Shown: positions 11,593 through 23,265 of the stretch, in pieces | How the letters are laid out: each line of letters opens with the position of its first letter | Position numbering within the stretch: position 1 is the stretch's first letter | Origin: Styela clava | Lineage: Eukaryota > Chordata > Ascidiacea > Stolidobranchia > Styelidae | Reading direction: 5' to 3' | NCBI RefSeq assembly: GCF_964204865.1 | Contig: NC_135255.1 | Coordinates: forward strand, 1,674,001 to 1,738,000 | Length of the DNA stretch: 64,000 bases | The notes under the pieces: model-generated | Told to the model about the DNA's origin: nothing | What the model saw: the letters and a program-made list of their open reading frames with translations, nothing else | The model's database searches: none | Program-made: the position numbers and the translations under genes

Positions 11593-12027
11593 CTAGACTA
11601 CCTTAATATTCATCCCTTGTGGCTCGTGTGTCCCGAAAAGATGAATGTAATGGGATTCCTTGTTCTTCCGATAAATGTGGTCATGAAATAGTTTTTCAAT
11701 GCCAATGACACTCAAATCTTTAAGCGAATGTCCCGGTTGACTGAAATGGGCGCCAACAACCAGATCTTTGTTTTGGGTTTTTATACTTCTAATATGCTCA
11801 GTTATTCGGTATTTTAAATGTCTTCCCGTTTCTCCTATGTATTGCATGCCACACTTTTTGCAGCTTATCAGGTAGATTACATTTTCCGAGTTGCATGTAA
11901 CTTTTTGACGAATCCTTAGTTTTCTTCTTGTTACGTGCTCAGGGAATTCAAATGGAGATAAACCATCACTGTGAATTCTGCAGTAACCACCAACACATCG
12001 GCTAGTCATTGAAATACCACAGCACAT
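11593..12027 (-). CDS. chimeric ORF: THAP half-finger fused to GIY-YIG endonuclease
   Basis: An open 144-codon ATG-to-TAG frame. The first 37 residues come from host DNA: MTSRCVGGYCRIHSDGL followed by FEFPEHVTRRK, which matches the start of a THAP zinc finger (C-x4-C, then FxFP and basic residues). At about 11917 it passes in frame into the last 107 residues of the PLE protein, which carry the complete GIY-YIG endonuclease (NVIYLIS, QYIGETGR) but no reverse transcriptase. The fusion came from 5'-truncated PLE insertion. A second ATG (12009) starts exactly at the THAP-like methionine. Expression is unknown, and the zinc finger is incomplete. Confidence 0.6.
   Translation of the reverse strand: MCCGISMTSRCVGGYCRIHSDGLSPFEFPEHVTRRKLRIRQKVTCNSENVIYLISCKKCGMQYIGETGRHLKYRITEHIRSIKTQNKDLVVGAHFSQPGHSLKDLSVIGIEKLFHDHIYRKNKESHYIHLFGTHEPQGMNIKVV
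11918..12009 (-). pseudogene. THAP-like domain, proximal half
   Basis: MTSRCVGGYC...HSDGLSPFEFPEHVTRRKL on the minus strand resembles the first third of a THAP DNA-binding domain. THAP domains are C2CH fingers of about 90 residues found in animal transcription factors and P-element-type transposases. The reading continues on the far side of the PLE at 5516. Whether the source was a host gene or an old P-like transposon cannot be told from this window. Confidence 0.55.
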
Positions 12028-13097
12028 ACATGCTGATCCATAAAGTATGTATACCGATATTGGTATATTGAATATATTGGTATGTATTTAAAACACTGTC
12101 GAATGTAACTCCCAATAGAAATAACATACGTTTCAAAATAAAAACAAAGAACGCTATAATAGATGTTTTCCCGAGCACCTTGTTTATTTATGTAATCATA
12201 ATTAATCAGCAACAATTCAACATTGATGTAGCAAGTGTAATTTTTGCAGCAGCTCACCACTTCGTTCGTTCAGAGTTCAGATAGGTATGGTTGTAAACAT
12301 TGACTCGTTTTCGTTTTTTTCCGTGTTATTCATTCCTCAGTTTTCGGTTGTATCTCCAAAATTAGTTGTAAATCAAGTATTTTAATTTTCATTATGTCTC
12401 CCGATGAGCTTCAGCTTAGTTGCAATATTCAAAAATTAGGCCCAGAAAAGCTGCGATAGAATAGGCTAAGGCAGTAATATTTATTCATCACCATGTGAAA
12501 ATTTAAAAAACATTTAAAAAACAGAAGAAACAAACATTATTCACAGGTGAAGGGAGTAACAGAAAACCTTAAGAAGTTATCTAGCTGTGACAGTTTATGA
12601 AGTATTACTGTTATTAATAGACAGCTTTAGCTTGAACTTTTCAGCTTTTTTATTCTTGTAACTATTTTGATACACTTTATTTTTAACTCTAATTGATTTC
12701 AGCAAGCCATCTGTAATCCAAAGGTTTATCCACATTTGGACCTCTTTTTTGGACAAGGTTTGTAATGGCACATGTTTATCAATAACCTCTTTGATTGTTT
12801 CAATGAAAATATGGAAATTGGAGTTAGTATCTCCATCTGTGTTTAGGTTGCGATTCAGTATAGCTGTGTGATGGGAAAAGCTAAAATTAGCTATTAGTAT
12901 CTGTAAGCAGCACGTGGTTGTATATTAAAAAAATACAAATTTTGAGCATGTAAACCAGCTTGTAAGTGTCAATTTTCCAAAAAACACTCGCAAAATAAGC
13001 ATCCAAAATATTGAAATAGTAATGTGCAAGGAGAAATTTTCTGAGGTGTAGGGTCTCGGAAACATCCATTAGTTCCAACTTCGAAGTCCAAACCCAA
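12028..13097. other. worn hAT-related repeat sequence, no gene
   Basis: The stretches 12250-12480 and 12890-13080 resemble parts of the elements at 16632-17479, 32220-32660 and 43446-45564. Shared pieces include TTGTAAACATT, a TTTTCGTTT/TTAGTTTT stretch and AAATAGCTGTGATAGA(C/A)TAGGCTAA. No bounded element or coding region. Confidence 0.5.
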
Positions 13098-13461
13098 TGC
13101 AAAATTATGCCGAACTTTTTTTGGTTGTGGACTATTTTCTCACCTTTACGGACTCAAGGTGCGTTTATTGCAGGGGTCGGCAAACTTTTGTTGCTCGCTG
13201 GCCAAAATTTAGGGTTGCAAGTCATTGGTGGGCCGCACATATTTTTAGAAAGTTGAAAACCGAACGGGTGATACCTTTTATAATAAAAATCAAGCAGTGA
13301 TACATCTCTCGAAGAATATAGATTTATTTCCTCATTGAATTGCAAAATCTCATTTGAATATTTTCGGCGCCATTGAAACCTTTGCACCCAGCATCAACTT
13401 TTCTGCGTTTTGTTGCCATTTGTCTATTTTTAATTGAATTATAGGCTTATTAACCTCTTGA

Positions 13462-13530
13462 ACCCTGCTGGCCGGTTTACCGGCCAGCCCGAGTTTGCTC
13501 TCTCACCCTGCTGGCCGGTTTACCGGCCAG
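13462..13530. repeat. paired palindromes at piggyBac end
   Basis: Two 26-base direct repeats (13462-13487, 13505-13530), each holding the perfect 16-base palindrome GGCCGGTTTACCGGCC-like core flanked by CTGCT. Their subterminal position suggests transposase binding sites. Confidence 0.8.
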
Positions 13531-14199
13531 TTTATCGCGTGAAAATCAATCTACTTTATTCCCTCATATCTTAAGAACCACAATAGATATTTAAGTAAGT
13601 CTTATACTGTATGAAAGCTGGTCATTGGAACTATCTACACTTTAAATATTGCTGCTATATTTTCCAATTATCTGGGGATAATTAGCAAAAAAAGAGTGTA
13701 TAAATTTATTTGATGAAAACAAAAATTAAATGTCAAAAATTGACTATTTTCTGCCTAAATAACCTAATATACAATCGACAACATATCTAGAGAATTTAAA
13801 TAGCTTTTTAAAGACTTATCCAAAACGATTTTACGATAAGCCATTCAAATTTCATGGCCAAATATGTTTGATTTTCTGTAGATTTAACAGCGACGCTGCG
13901 TCAAAATGACGTTCTCATTGAAGCGAGGCTACGTCTCGTCACGCACAACTTTACGTATGTTACGGAAATGCAACAAAGCGTGACGATGTCCGCAATAACG
14001 TTACGTCGAGATGTTATTATTTAAATGTCCGCAGAAAGTAATCAATTAACCCGATTTTACGCATTCAAAATTCGCACTACGCGTTGACTGCCCGCTCAAG
14101 CCCTTATTAAGTTGTGGTAATTTTTAAATTGAATATTGCACTTCGTTGTGCTCGGAACAATGAAGAACATGAAAATATTATGTAGATAAAAGACACATT

Positions 14200-14803
14200 C
14201 TAAATCCAATATTGCACTTTGTTGTGCCACTCATACCGATGGTTGTTGGTTTCGTTACCTATGCATAGGTACTCTTTACAGTATTTGCATTTATATACTG
14301 TCTTGCATCGTTTCGGCAAGTCTTTGTCTTTAGCAGCTGGATTGGCTTTTTTGGCAATACTGTGAATTTTGCTGCATACGACGTATCTATTATTAGAACT
14401 GGCGTTTCGCGGTTTATATATGTCGTATCGTACGTTTAGTTGCAGTTTTTTATTATCTGTTAAATCTTCTTGTGGTTGCACAATCTTGCATTTTTTCGTC
14501 AACATCTTGCCTTTTCCAGCGGGATCTTCAAATAGTTGTTCTAGAAAATTGGGGATTGTGAATACTGAATACCCTTTTTGCTCTCATATTGTGAGGTTTG
14601 ACAAAATTCATTAGGACGTAGGAATTGTACGTCGCCCACATGAAAAACTTCATGACTAAACGTCTTGGCCATTTATAATGCCTCCTGCACTTTTGTAAGT
14701 GTGTCAACTGGTCGTTTTTATCAGTACCTCCCACGAATGAATTATAAGCTTTCACTGCTGCTGGGCATGTTATTTCGTGTGTTTCATCGGTGCTCAAATC
14801 CAT
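14200..14803 (-). pseudogene. piggyBac transposase C-terminal remnant
   Basis: The minus-strand frame 14803-14528 reads TDETHEITCPAAV, then FVGGTDKNDQL, which is the conserved third catalytic Asp region of piggyBac transposases, then KWPRRLVMKFF. After a one-base frameshift near 14540 it continues through 14505-14200 into the cysteine-rich C-terminal finger (KCKYCKEYLC, NNHRYEWHNK). Sequence upstream of 14803 has stops and no N-terminal half, so the gene is deleted and inactive. Confidence 0.85.
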
Positions 14804-16631
14804 ACGGGGTTAATATCATATCGAAACTCGGCGACCGATGTCCCGCTGAGAACGTCGTCGTGAAAGGTATCTTGCACATTTTGCCACGCAATACGTTTCG
14901 AACGTACGTATCAACATCTTCATGACATTAGTCACGTGATCGGCTTTTGCGTAGCTGCGTAATCAGTGCGTCATGGCCGCTTATCGAAGTTGTCCACCAG
15001 GCACACTGATACACAATTGGATATTTAAATATAAAATTGGTTATACGGCAGCCACAATAATAATTCCAATATCAACAAAAAGCTTATAAAGAACTCTTTA
15101 TGAACATCAATTATTGGCAGTATATTTTGTACCAAAATAACAAAATTTGGAGCCATAACTCACTTACATGCAAAAAAATCACTGTTAGATTAGAGTCAAT
15201 TTTATTAATTTTGACAAAATATATTTCGAAATGGAGAATACATTCTGAATGCACGATAAAATTTCCTTTCGATTGAAATGTCACACAACGTGCTACCTAT
15301 AATTGGTAAAAAGTTATAAGCGTGCCAAATAGCCAGTATTTAGACCTATTTTATTGTTCTACAAATACGGCGCCGCGAATCTTCAGGGTGAGCGAGTAAC
15401 TTCGCTCAGAGCCGTCAGAGTTCAAAGAGTTAAACGGGTAATTGTTAATTTTATACTTGTTAGATTACAATATAATTTAGTCTACACGTGTCTCACAATG
15501 AATTCTGTTACGTAAAAAATATAATCGTCAAAGCAGCAGTTTTGTTACTATTATTCAGTGAAGTGTCGCGGGCCGGATCCGGCCTGTGGGCCGTAGTTTT
15601 CCGGCCCCTGGTTTATTGCAACTGTACTCTGCGTGAAGAAGCAATGAAACCAAACACAACAGAATTTCAACAAATTTTCGAATGGGAAATTCGCTGCAAT
15701 TACGCGTTCATTAAAAGAGCCGACTTTTTTAGTGTATAATAGCCTTTTCTATCGCACAATATTCAATCCATGACAACGACGAGAACTTCAAATGGTTTCT
15801 ATTTTAATTGTTCATGGTAACTCGCGGTTGCGTCGACTTACGACAAGATGAAAGAATTACTTCCTCAAAATGCCACAGCAATCTGCGAACATACTAATGT
15901 GAGAATATATTGCCCGATTACATTTAGTTTTGATACATATTTTTTGCAATCTTGCGAATTTGTTACCGCCATTAGAAAAATCCTACTATCTGCTATAAAT
16001 TTCCAGAAAGTACAACTTGATTTAGTACTTATTAAAAATGTATAGTATATTATTAAATCAAAAATACATATTCATCGCCTTGCTTTATTATTAATTTAAT
16101 TGCGATCATTTTAATGTGCGGTTGTATTGACGAAATAAAAGCAATGCTACTCAGAAAATATCATGACAATCTGTGGACACAAAAATACGTAATAAATTCC
16201 CGAATTAATTTTGTTTTGATTTGTATTTTTGTGAATTCGACAAATCTGAGCTGTTCGTACAACATTTACGGCGCTCCAGTACTGTACGTATCAATGTAGA
16301 GGCAGTAAAGCAAAGAATCCTAATGAAAAATGACCTGGTACGTATACTACGGTAGAACCCGAATATTTGCAATTTGCAGTGTCTAAAAAAGCGTTTTCAA
16401 TCGCTCGTGGACCGTTATAAACAAAACATATGGTGTTTCCGTTTTATTTTTAGTATTGCCACTTTTCAATTTAGAAAATCTGGGTTGTCACCATTGACAT
16501 CTACCAGAAAAAAAAAATTATTCCTCGTTGTTCGAACTCGCGAGAAACCCTACTTAGCTATCTGTCGACGCGTGTTTTCGTCGGAAACCCACAGGTGAGT
16601 TGTGAAATCCAATCGTGGGCTTTGGTTTGAT

Positions 16632-17479
16632 CAGGGGTCTCAAACTCAATTTACCTGGGGGCCGCCGAGACGAAGCCTTAGTGAGTCCGGGCCGCATCCG
16701 GTTTTTCACAATAAAAGCATTAAACTTAAAAAGTTAAATCTTTTTCACTGTTTTTCTATACGCAAAACATGTTAAAAACATAAATGTAAGTAATTCCGCG
16801 ATGAACCTTTCCCCGATCATCTACTTCCTTGTTTATTCCAGGAGCTAATCAGCAAGACGCAAAAAGTGACGTAACAATAGACTTTTTCGCAAACGCTCAG
16901 ACACTTGTCACTCAAAGATTTTCATGCATGTTTGTAAACATTACATCGTTTTTGCATGCTATTTGTTAGTTTTGGGTTGTGTTTCAGAAATTCAAGTATG
17001 AATCAAAGAACTCAATGATCATTCTGATTGCTTGGGCGTCGTAGCTTAATTGCCGTAATCAAAAATTAGTCTAGAAATAGCTGTGATAGACTAGGCTAAA
17101 CATCTCTACCGGTACTGTTAAAAACAGGTTGTTGAATGTTTCGAATCAAAATGATGACGTGAAACATATACCCCAGTTTATAGGCTTCAACTCGCGAAGC
17201 CACCTCTAAAATAAGCACCAATAATTTGCAATGGTAAAGTATAAGAAAATTTTCTTCGCGGTCAAAGGTCCATCGACTGCCATGCCTACAGGTACGGTAC
17301 TAGTAGGTTACCGTACCGCATATTCCTTTCGGGGGATAGATATTTTGATTTGCTCTACATAAATGCATCAATCATTCTAACTGAGCTGAGTGACTTACGG
17401 GCCGCACTAACAATAAACTTTCATACCAAGGCGGGGGCCACAAACTATCGTCCTGCGGGCCGCGAGTTTGAGACCCCTG
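16632..17479. mobile_element. hAT-type MITE
   Basis: The 848-bp element has near-perfect inverted ends CAGGGGTCTCAAACTC/GAGTTTGAGACCCCTG and a perfect 8-bp duplication, ggtttgat (16624-16631, 17480-17487). Interior shared with 12250-12480, 32280-32480 and 44930-45280. No coding capacity. Confidence 0.92.
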
Positions 17480-17768
17480 GGTTTGATTAAGCGACGCGCA
17501 AGTGACCTGTCGCGCCAACTGTTACCAAATTTTCGAATAGTAAATTGCTATTCTAATAGTTGAATATTCGAATATATGTCCAGTCCTACTCGGTAACCAG
17601 TAATTATTGACCCGATTAATGTTATGTGAATAAACTTGATTTTCATGTTTCATGTAAATTCTAACGTAAATCGTAACTTGGCTGATAGCTAAGTTTTGCA
17701 AAAACGTTTGCGACCCGCAGTGAATTTCTGACTCATTTGAAACTGCGGACTCGGGTTGGGAAACACTG

Positions 17769-19134
17769 CATTAGACTTTTAACGTTAAATCTTTTTGATT
17801 GGTTGAAAAATTTTCCAGTGACTTTAACCAATGACATTAAACAACATGATGCGCAACTCCGGCATTTTTGTCCGAAGATTGTATTCGATAGCACGCTCCA
17901 ATGCACATACTTGACGAGACGAAAACGAGCGGATGTGTGCTGCTTTCAAGGCGTAACACGAATGGTGTTCGTGCCTGCTTTGACAGTTGTTATCGATTTT
18001 AATGATATTTTTGAAAGTTGGGGTAAAAAGAAATCGGTAAAAGGTAAGGTGAATACTATTGTTGTATATCACACCCGGGCATCGCACTGTTAAGTACATG
18101 TGGGAAAGCCAGCCTTTGTCAAATACTACGTAGTTATTAATTCAGTACGGTACGTAGTTGCCCATTTGCCGAAATTACATATTTACTTACCCCTTATGGT
18201 TTCAAATAGTTCATGCACCTCCAGTTAGATTTTTTTAATCAGTGAGGATATATACTCATTGTTGATTGCTGCTCATTGTAACATACTATTACGCATTCAC
18301 TTTTATTTGCGTATTGAATCAAAGTGTTAACAAGTTCACCTAACATTTCACTCATACCGGTCTATATTGTATAGTCTGATTTCTCAAGTATTTGGAGCCA
18401 CGAATGCTTGTAATTTTCTGACTAAACCCTTTTATTAGTTGGTTTATATACCAAATTCAGTAAAATATTTTTTAAATAAAACATGAGATATTGGATTTAT
18501 TAGCTTTTTCATTCTGAATCATATAGACTGCTTTATTTATTCTTAACGAAAATTAATAAATCTCCTCTCTTTCTTCAGATGTGAAAGTTGTGGACAAACC
18601 TGTCTAAGCAGCAATAGCAGAAATAGTAGGTATATCAATCAAGAAATTAAGCCGACATAAAGCAAAACTTTCAACTATTCGTCTAATCTCAATTTCCTAT
18701 TATTTATTCACAGGACAACTATAGCAGACGGGGAGATATCAGAAGTCTGGCGACATATCAGTGACAGTGTGATTCCAAGAAATATAATGCAATTGAAAAT
18801 AGAAAATAGAAATTTGCAATAGAAAAACCTATGGAGGCATGCAAAGACATTTGACCCTCCGGTAGAGTTGTGTATGGCCCCCACATCCTGCAGGGCTTGA
18901 GGAAAATAACTAAAAATTCCAAAGCGTAAGATTGCATAAGCGGTCTTATTTGTAAAAAGGCACAACACACGCCAGACATACTTAAAACAGCTTTGGAAAT
19001 GAGGATTACGGGTACCTCACTGCACCTGTGTTATATTTGGTTCATCAACTTTTGGTAGTACTATAGAAGAAATTCCGGAAGGGGTATAATCATCATTCAT
19101 GATCATATATTTTTTGAACAACTTCAATCTAGAC
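17769..19134. other. no gene established
   Basis: Overlapping open frames on both strands at 17737-18099 end near a donor-like AAAAG|GTAAGG at 18046. It could be a noncoding first exon, but nothing supports this. Otherwise AT-rich noncoding DNA. Confidence 0.4.
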
Positions 19135-20303
19135 CAGGGATCTCAAACTCGCGGCCCCAGAAAACTTGCGGCCCTCTAACGCTTAACAATAATTGTAATA
19201 GTATTTTGGAAGTTTTTTTTTTATCTAAATGTAATAGATTTTTCAAACCTTCTAAAGTGAAATTGATTATTCACACAGAAAACAATTTACTGAAAGTAGT
19301 TTTGGAATATTAATTTTTTTTGTCCACATTTTGACCCAATTAAGAATACACATCAAGCTAGCAAAAGAATACTTGAATAAAACACTTGAGTAATTAAATT
19401 AAACGCAAAGTACATGAAGAAGGTGGCATTTTCGAAGAAAATGGGAGTTGTAACATTTCTGCTCTTCACAAAATTCTGAAGCACATTGTTTAATTTGTCA
19501 TATTTCCATCAATACAATCAAAAACACAATAAGCTCAGCAGTCAATATGACAAATTCGAAGACCAACTTCGAACAGAAAATTTCCATGTGTTTGTATATT
19601 AATATAATTATACAACGACTTAGTTACTAAAAATCAATATCAATAATAATTCAAGCAATCCTATGCCACGCAATGTCTTGTCGAAAAAATCTGTCATTTG
19701 TTTTTTTACTGATCTATACATGAAATGATAAAAGTAACTTTTTTGCATTACTGGAATTAATTAAACATTCGTAAAGATCCAGATAAACCCATGATCATGT
19801 GGCCTCGTTAGTTAGAGTTGGTACTATAAAATCATTACAGCCTGGCCTTAGTATGCTGGTGACACAAAAAAGATGCCAAACGTCAGGACAAATGTAATTA
19901 TTAAAACATTGAGTTTATACTGTAGTATTTTTGTTAATTTTAGGTTCATATATTTAGATTAAGTTATTTTTAGTGTATGTATTATTCTTTCCTTATTCAA
20001 AGCTTGTTCAAAAATGATTTTGATGGTTGTACATAGAATTTTACGATTTTTTATAATAAATACTGTAACTTGCAAATGTTGCAATAATAGTGGAATGCAA
20101 ATATTAATATGTAATTGAATTTGAAATTGAAGAAAATAATAAAACTTAATCCAACTGTTTAGTTGCATCACAATATATGTCACAAACTAAAACTATCTTA
20201 AAAATATCTTTTAAGTATACATTATCAAAAACTGTTTGCGGCTCTTTTTACAATTTTCAAAATGCAATGCGGCTGTCGAAAACCCATGAGTTTGACACCA
20301 CTG
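19135..20303. mobile_element. hAT-type MITE
   Basis: Left end CAGGGATCTCAAACTCGC and right end GAGTTTGACACCACTG form imperfect inverted repeats. Flanks are atctagac on the left and atctattctagac on the right, consistent with an 8-bp duplication that later gained five bases. Very AT-rich interior, no coding region. Confidence 0.7.
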
Positions 20304-21797
20304 ATCTATTCTAGACGATTCAAGCATTGCTTTGGGAAATTATATCACTTCAATTAAATTGAAATAATCTCGCTATATTAAATACAAAATCGTTGCTATC
20401 ATAAAGGTAAACCAATTCAGCCACTCGAAATATATTGGCCTTCACAAAGCAATGGAGGCAAAATTGAGAGTTCATGAGCTATGAACATTTGTTCTTTTCT
20501 TTGTCTTGAACTTTCCATACTCCACAGCCCCTATTAATTTTTTTTTTACTTTTAATTACCATGTGATGGTCATACATATCTTTAACTTGTATTTTCTGTC
20601 ATGATGTATTATCTCAATGTGCCAAACTATTAATTAGTGTGCATATTTTGCTTCCAGATGACATAAATGTATTGTCATGTTTATTACCTCAGCTTGGAGT
20701 ATTGACAAGAAAAAGGTGCCAGTAAATTAGTTAAAAAAATTTTCAACTCATTGTTATAATCAGAATTCACAATCAATAGGAATTATAAACAGCCAACAAT
20801 CAGTGAGAATTATATGCGAAATCCCTCAGAATAAATTTGTCTAAAATCGGAGGAAGGCAAAAAATATAGGTGGTTTCCATCCACACAAGCATTTCAAGAA
20901 GACTTGCTCGAGCCAAACTAAATGAGCATCGTCAGGTGATCGGTAAGGCTGCAAGTTGAATTCAGCCCTGCAACCTCCTGCATAGAAGATAATATTAATT
21001 AGTGGGCTATGAGCTAAATTCCTAAATTTAAACAAACCTATCTACGATGCATTATGTACCAGCAATGTTACCTACGATTAACTGAATATGTAATATGTCT
21101 AATAAATTCACCTACAAAAGCAAGTTCGATAGATGCAAACTTTGTGTTATGGAATTGTATCGCAGCACAGTTTTGTATGACACCCTCTTTAAATGAAATT
21201 TCAATGATTAAGCGCAAACATTAAAATTACTAACTTTGAACTTTGTCATTATCTGCAAAATGTTCCACACAAATCTTTCCGCTATCGCGTTTGTAATCTT
21301 CTCTGATAAAAAAAAAACGTCTATGATGTCCAGAATTGCTCTTTACAGCTTGTCTGTTATTCCAGCTTTCCAAGTAAGCAAAACTTCTTAGATATAGAGA
21401 TTATTTTGTTTCGTTACAGGCGCAAAAAGGCAGGTACTACACGTAAAAAAGACGCCGAGTAGCAAAAGCGAGCGGAAAACGGACGGGGAAGGCGACGAGA
21501 AATATGTGCATTGGAGCGTATCATGAAATACAATGTTTTGCCTGTAGTCTTATGGAGTGACGTCAGAGTTGCCTATCATGTTGTTTGATGTCATTGCTTT
21601 AACACGGACTCCGGATTTTTCATCGCTGGGAACACCGTAAATTCCGGCTGTAGAATCGTTTTTCTGCGGACCGCTCAGGCTCAAATACAGAAGTCTGGCT
21701 GCATAGTTGCTTGTAACCAACGACCGGTTGTCGAGTGTCAACCTATTGAATGCTCTGAATTTGTTTTTGAGGTGAAATTTTAGGTCTCTGCTGCGTT
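20304..21797. other. intergenic / upstream region
   Basis: No bounded repeat or ORF that I can support. It precedes the five-exon gene starting at 21798, so it should include that gene's promoter. I see no clear TATA box. Confidence 0.4.
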
Positions 21798-23204
21798 ATG
21801 TCGTTGAGCAGTGGGAGAAACCTTTGGGGTATGTATTGAGTCATGGTCTAACTAGCATTTAATTACTGCATTGCCCTACTGACCTGACACTGTAACAAGA
21901 GAAAACTGAAGAGTTTTTTTTACTACATCCGTCATACTGCAGTACTGTCATTGCTCTTTCAAATTTCTTTGATTTCTGTTTGTCTCTTGTTTCAGTACCG
22001 GTACCTAATTACTAGCACCCCTCACACAGTCACAGTTGTGTTTAACTGTGTAACCTTGTTCTAAATTTATATATTTAATTTCGATGAGTTAGCTATTATA
22101 AACTACTGGGCAAGCTTGTATTACTAATTAACAAAATTTGTTTTACCATTTTTGCAAATACTTTTTTGATATGATCAATTATTTCCTTGTTTGAGGCATC
22201 TTCCAAACTTAAGTGACATCTCAGCTACAGGATATTACTCATGTTATCAACCATACTATTTTAGGTTTAATCCGGAAATCTGGCATAAGACACAGTGCCG
22301 ATTATGTGAGACCAAAATTTAAAGGTGGTCCTGCGAAACCCCATGGTGAGATTTTTTAGTATCAATTAAAAGTTTTATGCTTGCACAATGACCAGGTATT
22401 GGTTCTTGATGTGGGTCAGTGCATTTGTAACAGGTGCCATTCTAGCCTGTTTGGGTAATCTTGATTTTTTAACAAGTACATCTCTCCGGGATAAATATGT
22501 TATTCTCATATAAATTGATTTTTACAAAATGCTGAAATTATTTGTCAATTAGTTATCTACTCGTAAAACTGATCTAATCTGCATCATGTCAAGTCCCCTT
22601 TGATTTGTTATACATCGAGCTAGTTTGGTTTCGTGTTCAACCTAACTCTAAATGGATTTAAACGAATGGAAAACATTGTTTACCTGTTTTTGAAATGTAC
22701 AAGTGCCTAGTTCTTAACTCATTTCTACCCGGAAACTTATCGAACATATTTTTTTCCCAGAAATTGGAAAATTCATTCGCCAAAGTTTATATGAACATGG
22801 GGAGAGAGTGGTTGGAATTGTAGGATTCTTTATCGTTGGTATGTCCGCTTAATTGCATGCAATTGCTAGATTCTTTCTATGAAGTGTTTTCTCATAATGA
22901 AGGCATTTGTGTTATTGCATCAGTTAACTCCTAAAATATTTGCTCATGAATCCATTTATATATTTTGTTGCTTACTACAAATTGATCAATCATGTTCTAT
23001 CATTTTGACAGTTCCTTTAGCGTTCATATACCTTCCATTCTCAAAGCACAGACAGGAAAGAAATCAGTATATTTTTGAGAATTACCGCACATCCTATGTC
23101 TATCCATGTAAGTATTGCATTTTCTAATAAACAGTGCAATTGATGGCGTATTCAATCACAAATGCATTGCCTTTTTTCCAGATCCGAAAAGAGCAGAGGA
23201 ATGA
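21798..23204 (+). CDS. small single-pass membrane protein, five exons (probable mitochondrial)
   Basis: Exons 21798-21828, 22265-22345, 22761-22838, 23012-23107 and 23182-23204. All four introns are GT-AG and all are phase 1, and joining them leaves an open frame of 102 codons from ATG to TGA with no stop. The product starts MSLSSGRNLWG, has a basic presequence-like N-terminus, a membrane segment at about residues 55-75 (VVGIVGFFIVVPLAFIYLPF) and a charged tail with RQERNQYIFENYR, ending KRAEE. Size and layout resemble accessory subunits of the respiratory chain; there is a faint tail resemblance to COX6C, too weak to name it. AATAAA follows 44 bases after the stop. Confidence 0.75.
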
Positions 23205-23247
23205 ATGATATTACATCTTTTATTTATTATTTCAAGTTTGAAAATTC

Positions 23248-23253
23248 AATAAA
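23248..23253 (+). promoter_or_regulatory. polyadenylation signal
   Basis: AATAAA, 44 bases after the stop of the five-exon gene, with T-rich sequence upstream. Confidence 0.7.
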
Positions 23254-23265
23254 CATAAAATGAAG

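Larger units (their letters stand above)
5517..11917 (-). mobile_element. Penelope-like element with tandem 5'-truncated copy
   Basis: Minus-strand order: a truncated copy (11917 to 11498, ORF tail only), a terminal repeat (11497-11059), a 35-base leader, the full ORF (11023-8240), a 3' untranslated part, and the second terminal repeat (5955-5517). The untranslated part is interrupted by a hAT insertion. A 5'-truncated partial copy joined head-to-tail to a full copy is characteristic of Penelope-like elements. The two 439-base repeats differ at 3 positions, all transitions, and the duplicated ORF tails differ at 2 positions, so insertion was recent. The upstream copy lacks about 44 bases that follow the repeat in the full copy. 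Confidence 0.9.
13454..15429 (-). mobile_element. piggyBac-type element (deleted)
   Basis: Flanked by TTAA (13450-13453, 15430-15433), the piggyBac target. The inverted ends are imperfect: CCTCTTGAACCCTG and, reversed, CTCTTTGAACTCTG. It carries the C-terminal part of a transposase only. Insertion is into the hAT element at 13171-15610, so it is younger than that element. Confidence 0.85.
13171..15610. mobile_element. hAT element with nested piggyBac
   Basis: Ends are CAGGGGTCGGCAAAC and its near-inversion ending CGGCCCCTG, flanked by a perfect 8-bp duplication, gtttattg (13163-13170, 15611-15618). Bases 13171-13450 match 25818-26205 in opposite orientation. The interior is mostly a piggyBac insertion. 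Confidence 0.88.
13098..17768. mobile_element. hAT-like element (family A) carrying two nested hATs
   Basis: The left part, starting near CTTTTTTGGTTGTGGACTAT, and the unique middle (15619-16620) match the copy at 36627-37700. The right end is GGGTTGGGAAACACTG at 17753-17768. The left terminus is worn and I could not find a duplication, so the outer limits are approximate. Elements at 13171-15610 and 16632-17479 are inserted in it. No transposase ORF is visible. Confidence 0.55.

Noticed and set aside
17737..18093. 118-codon ORF as first exon of the five-exon gene
   Set aside because: A donor of the right phase exists at 18046, but the short exon at 21798-21828 also fits, is much closer, and gives a better N-terminus.
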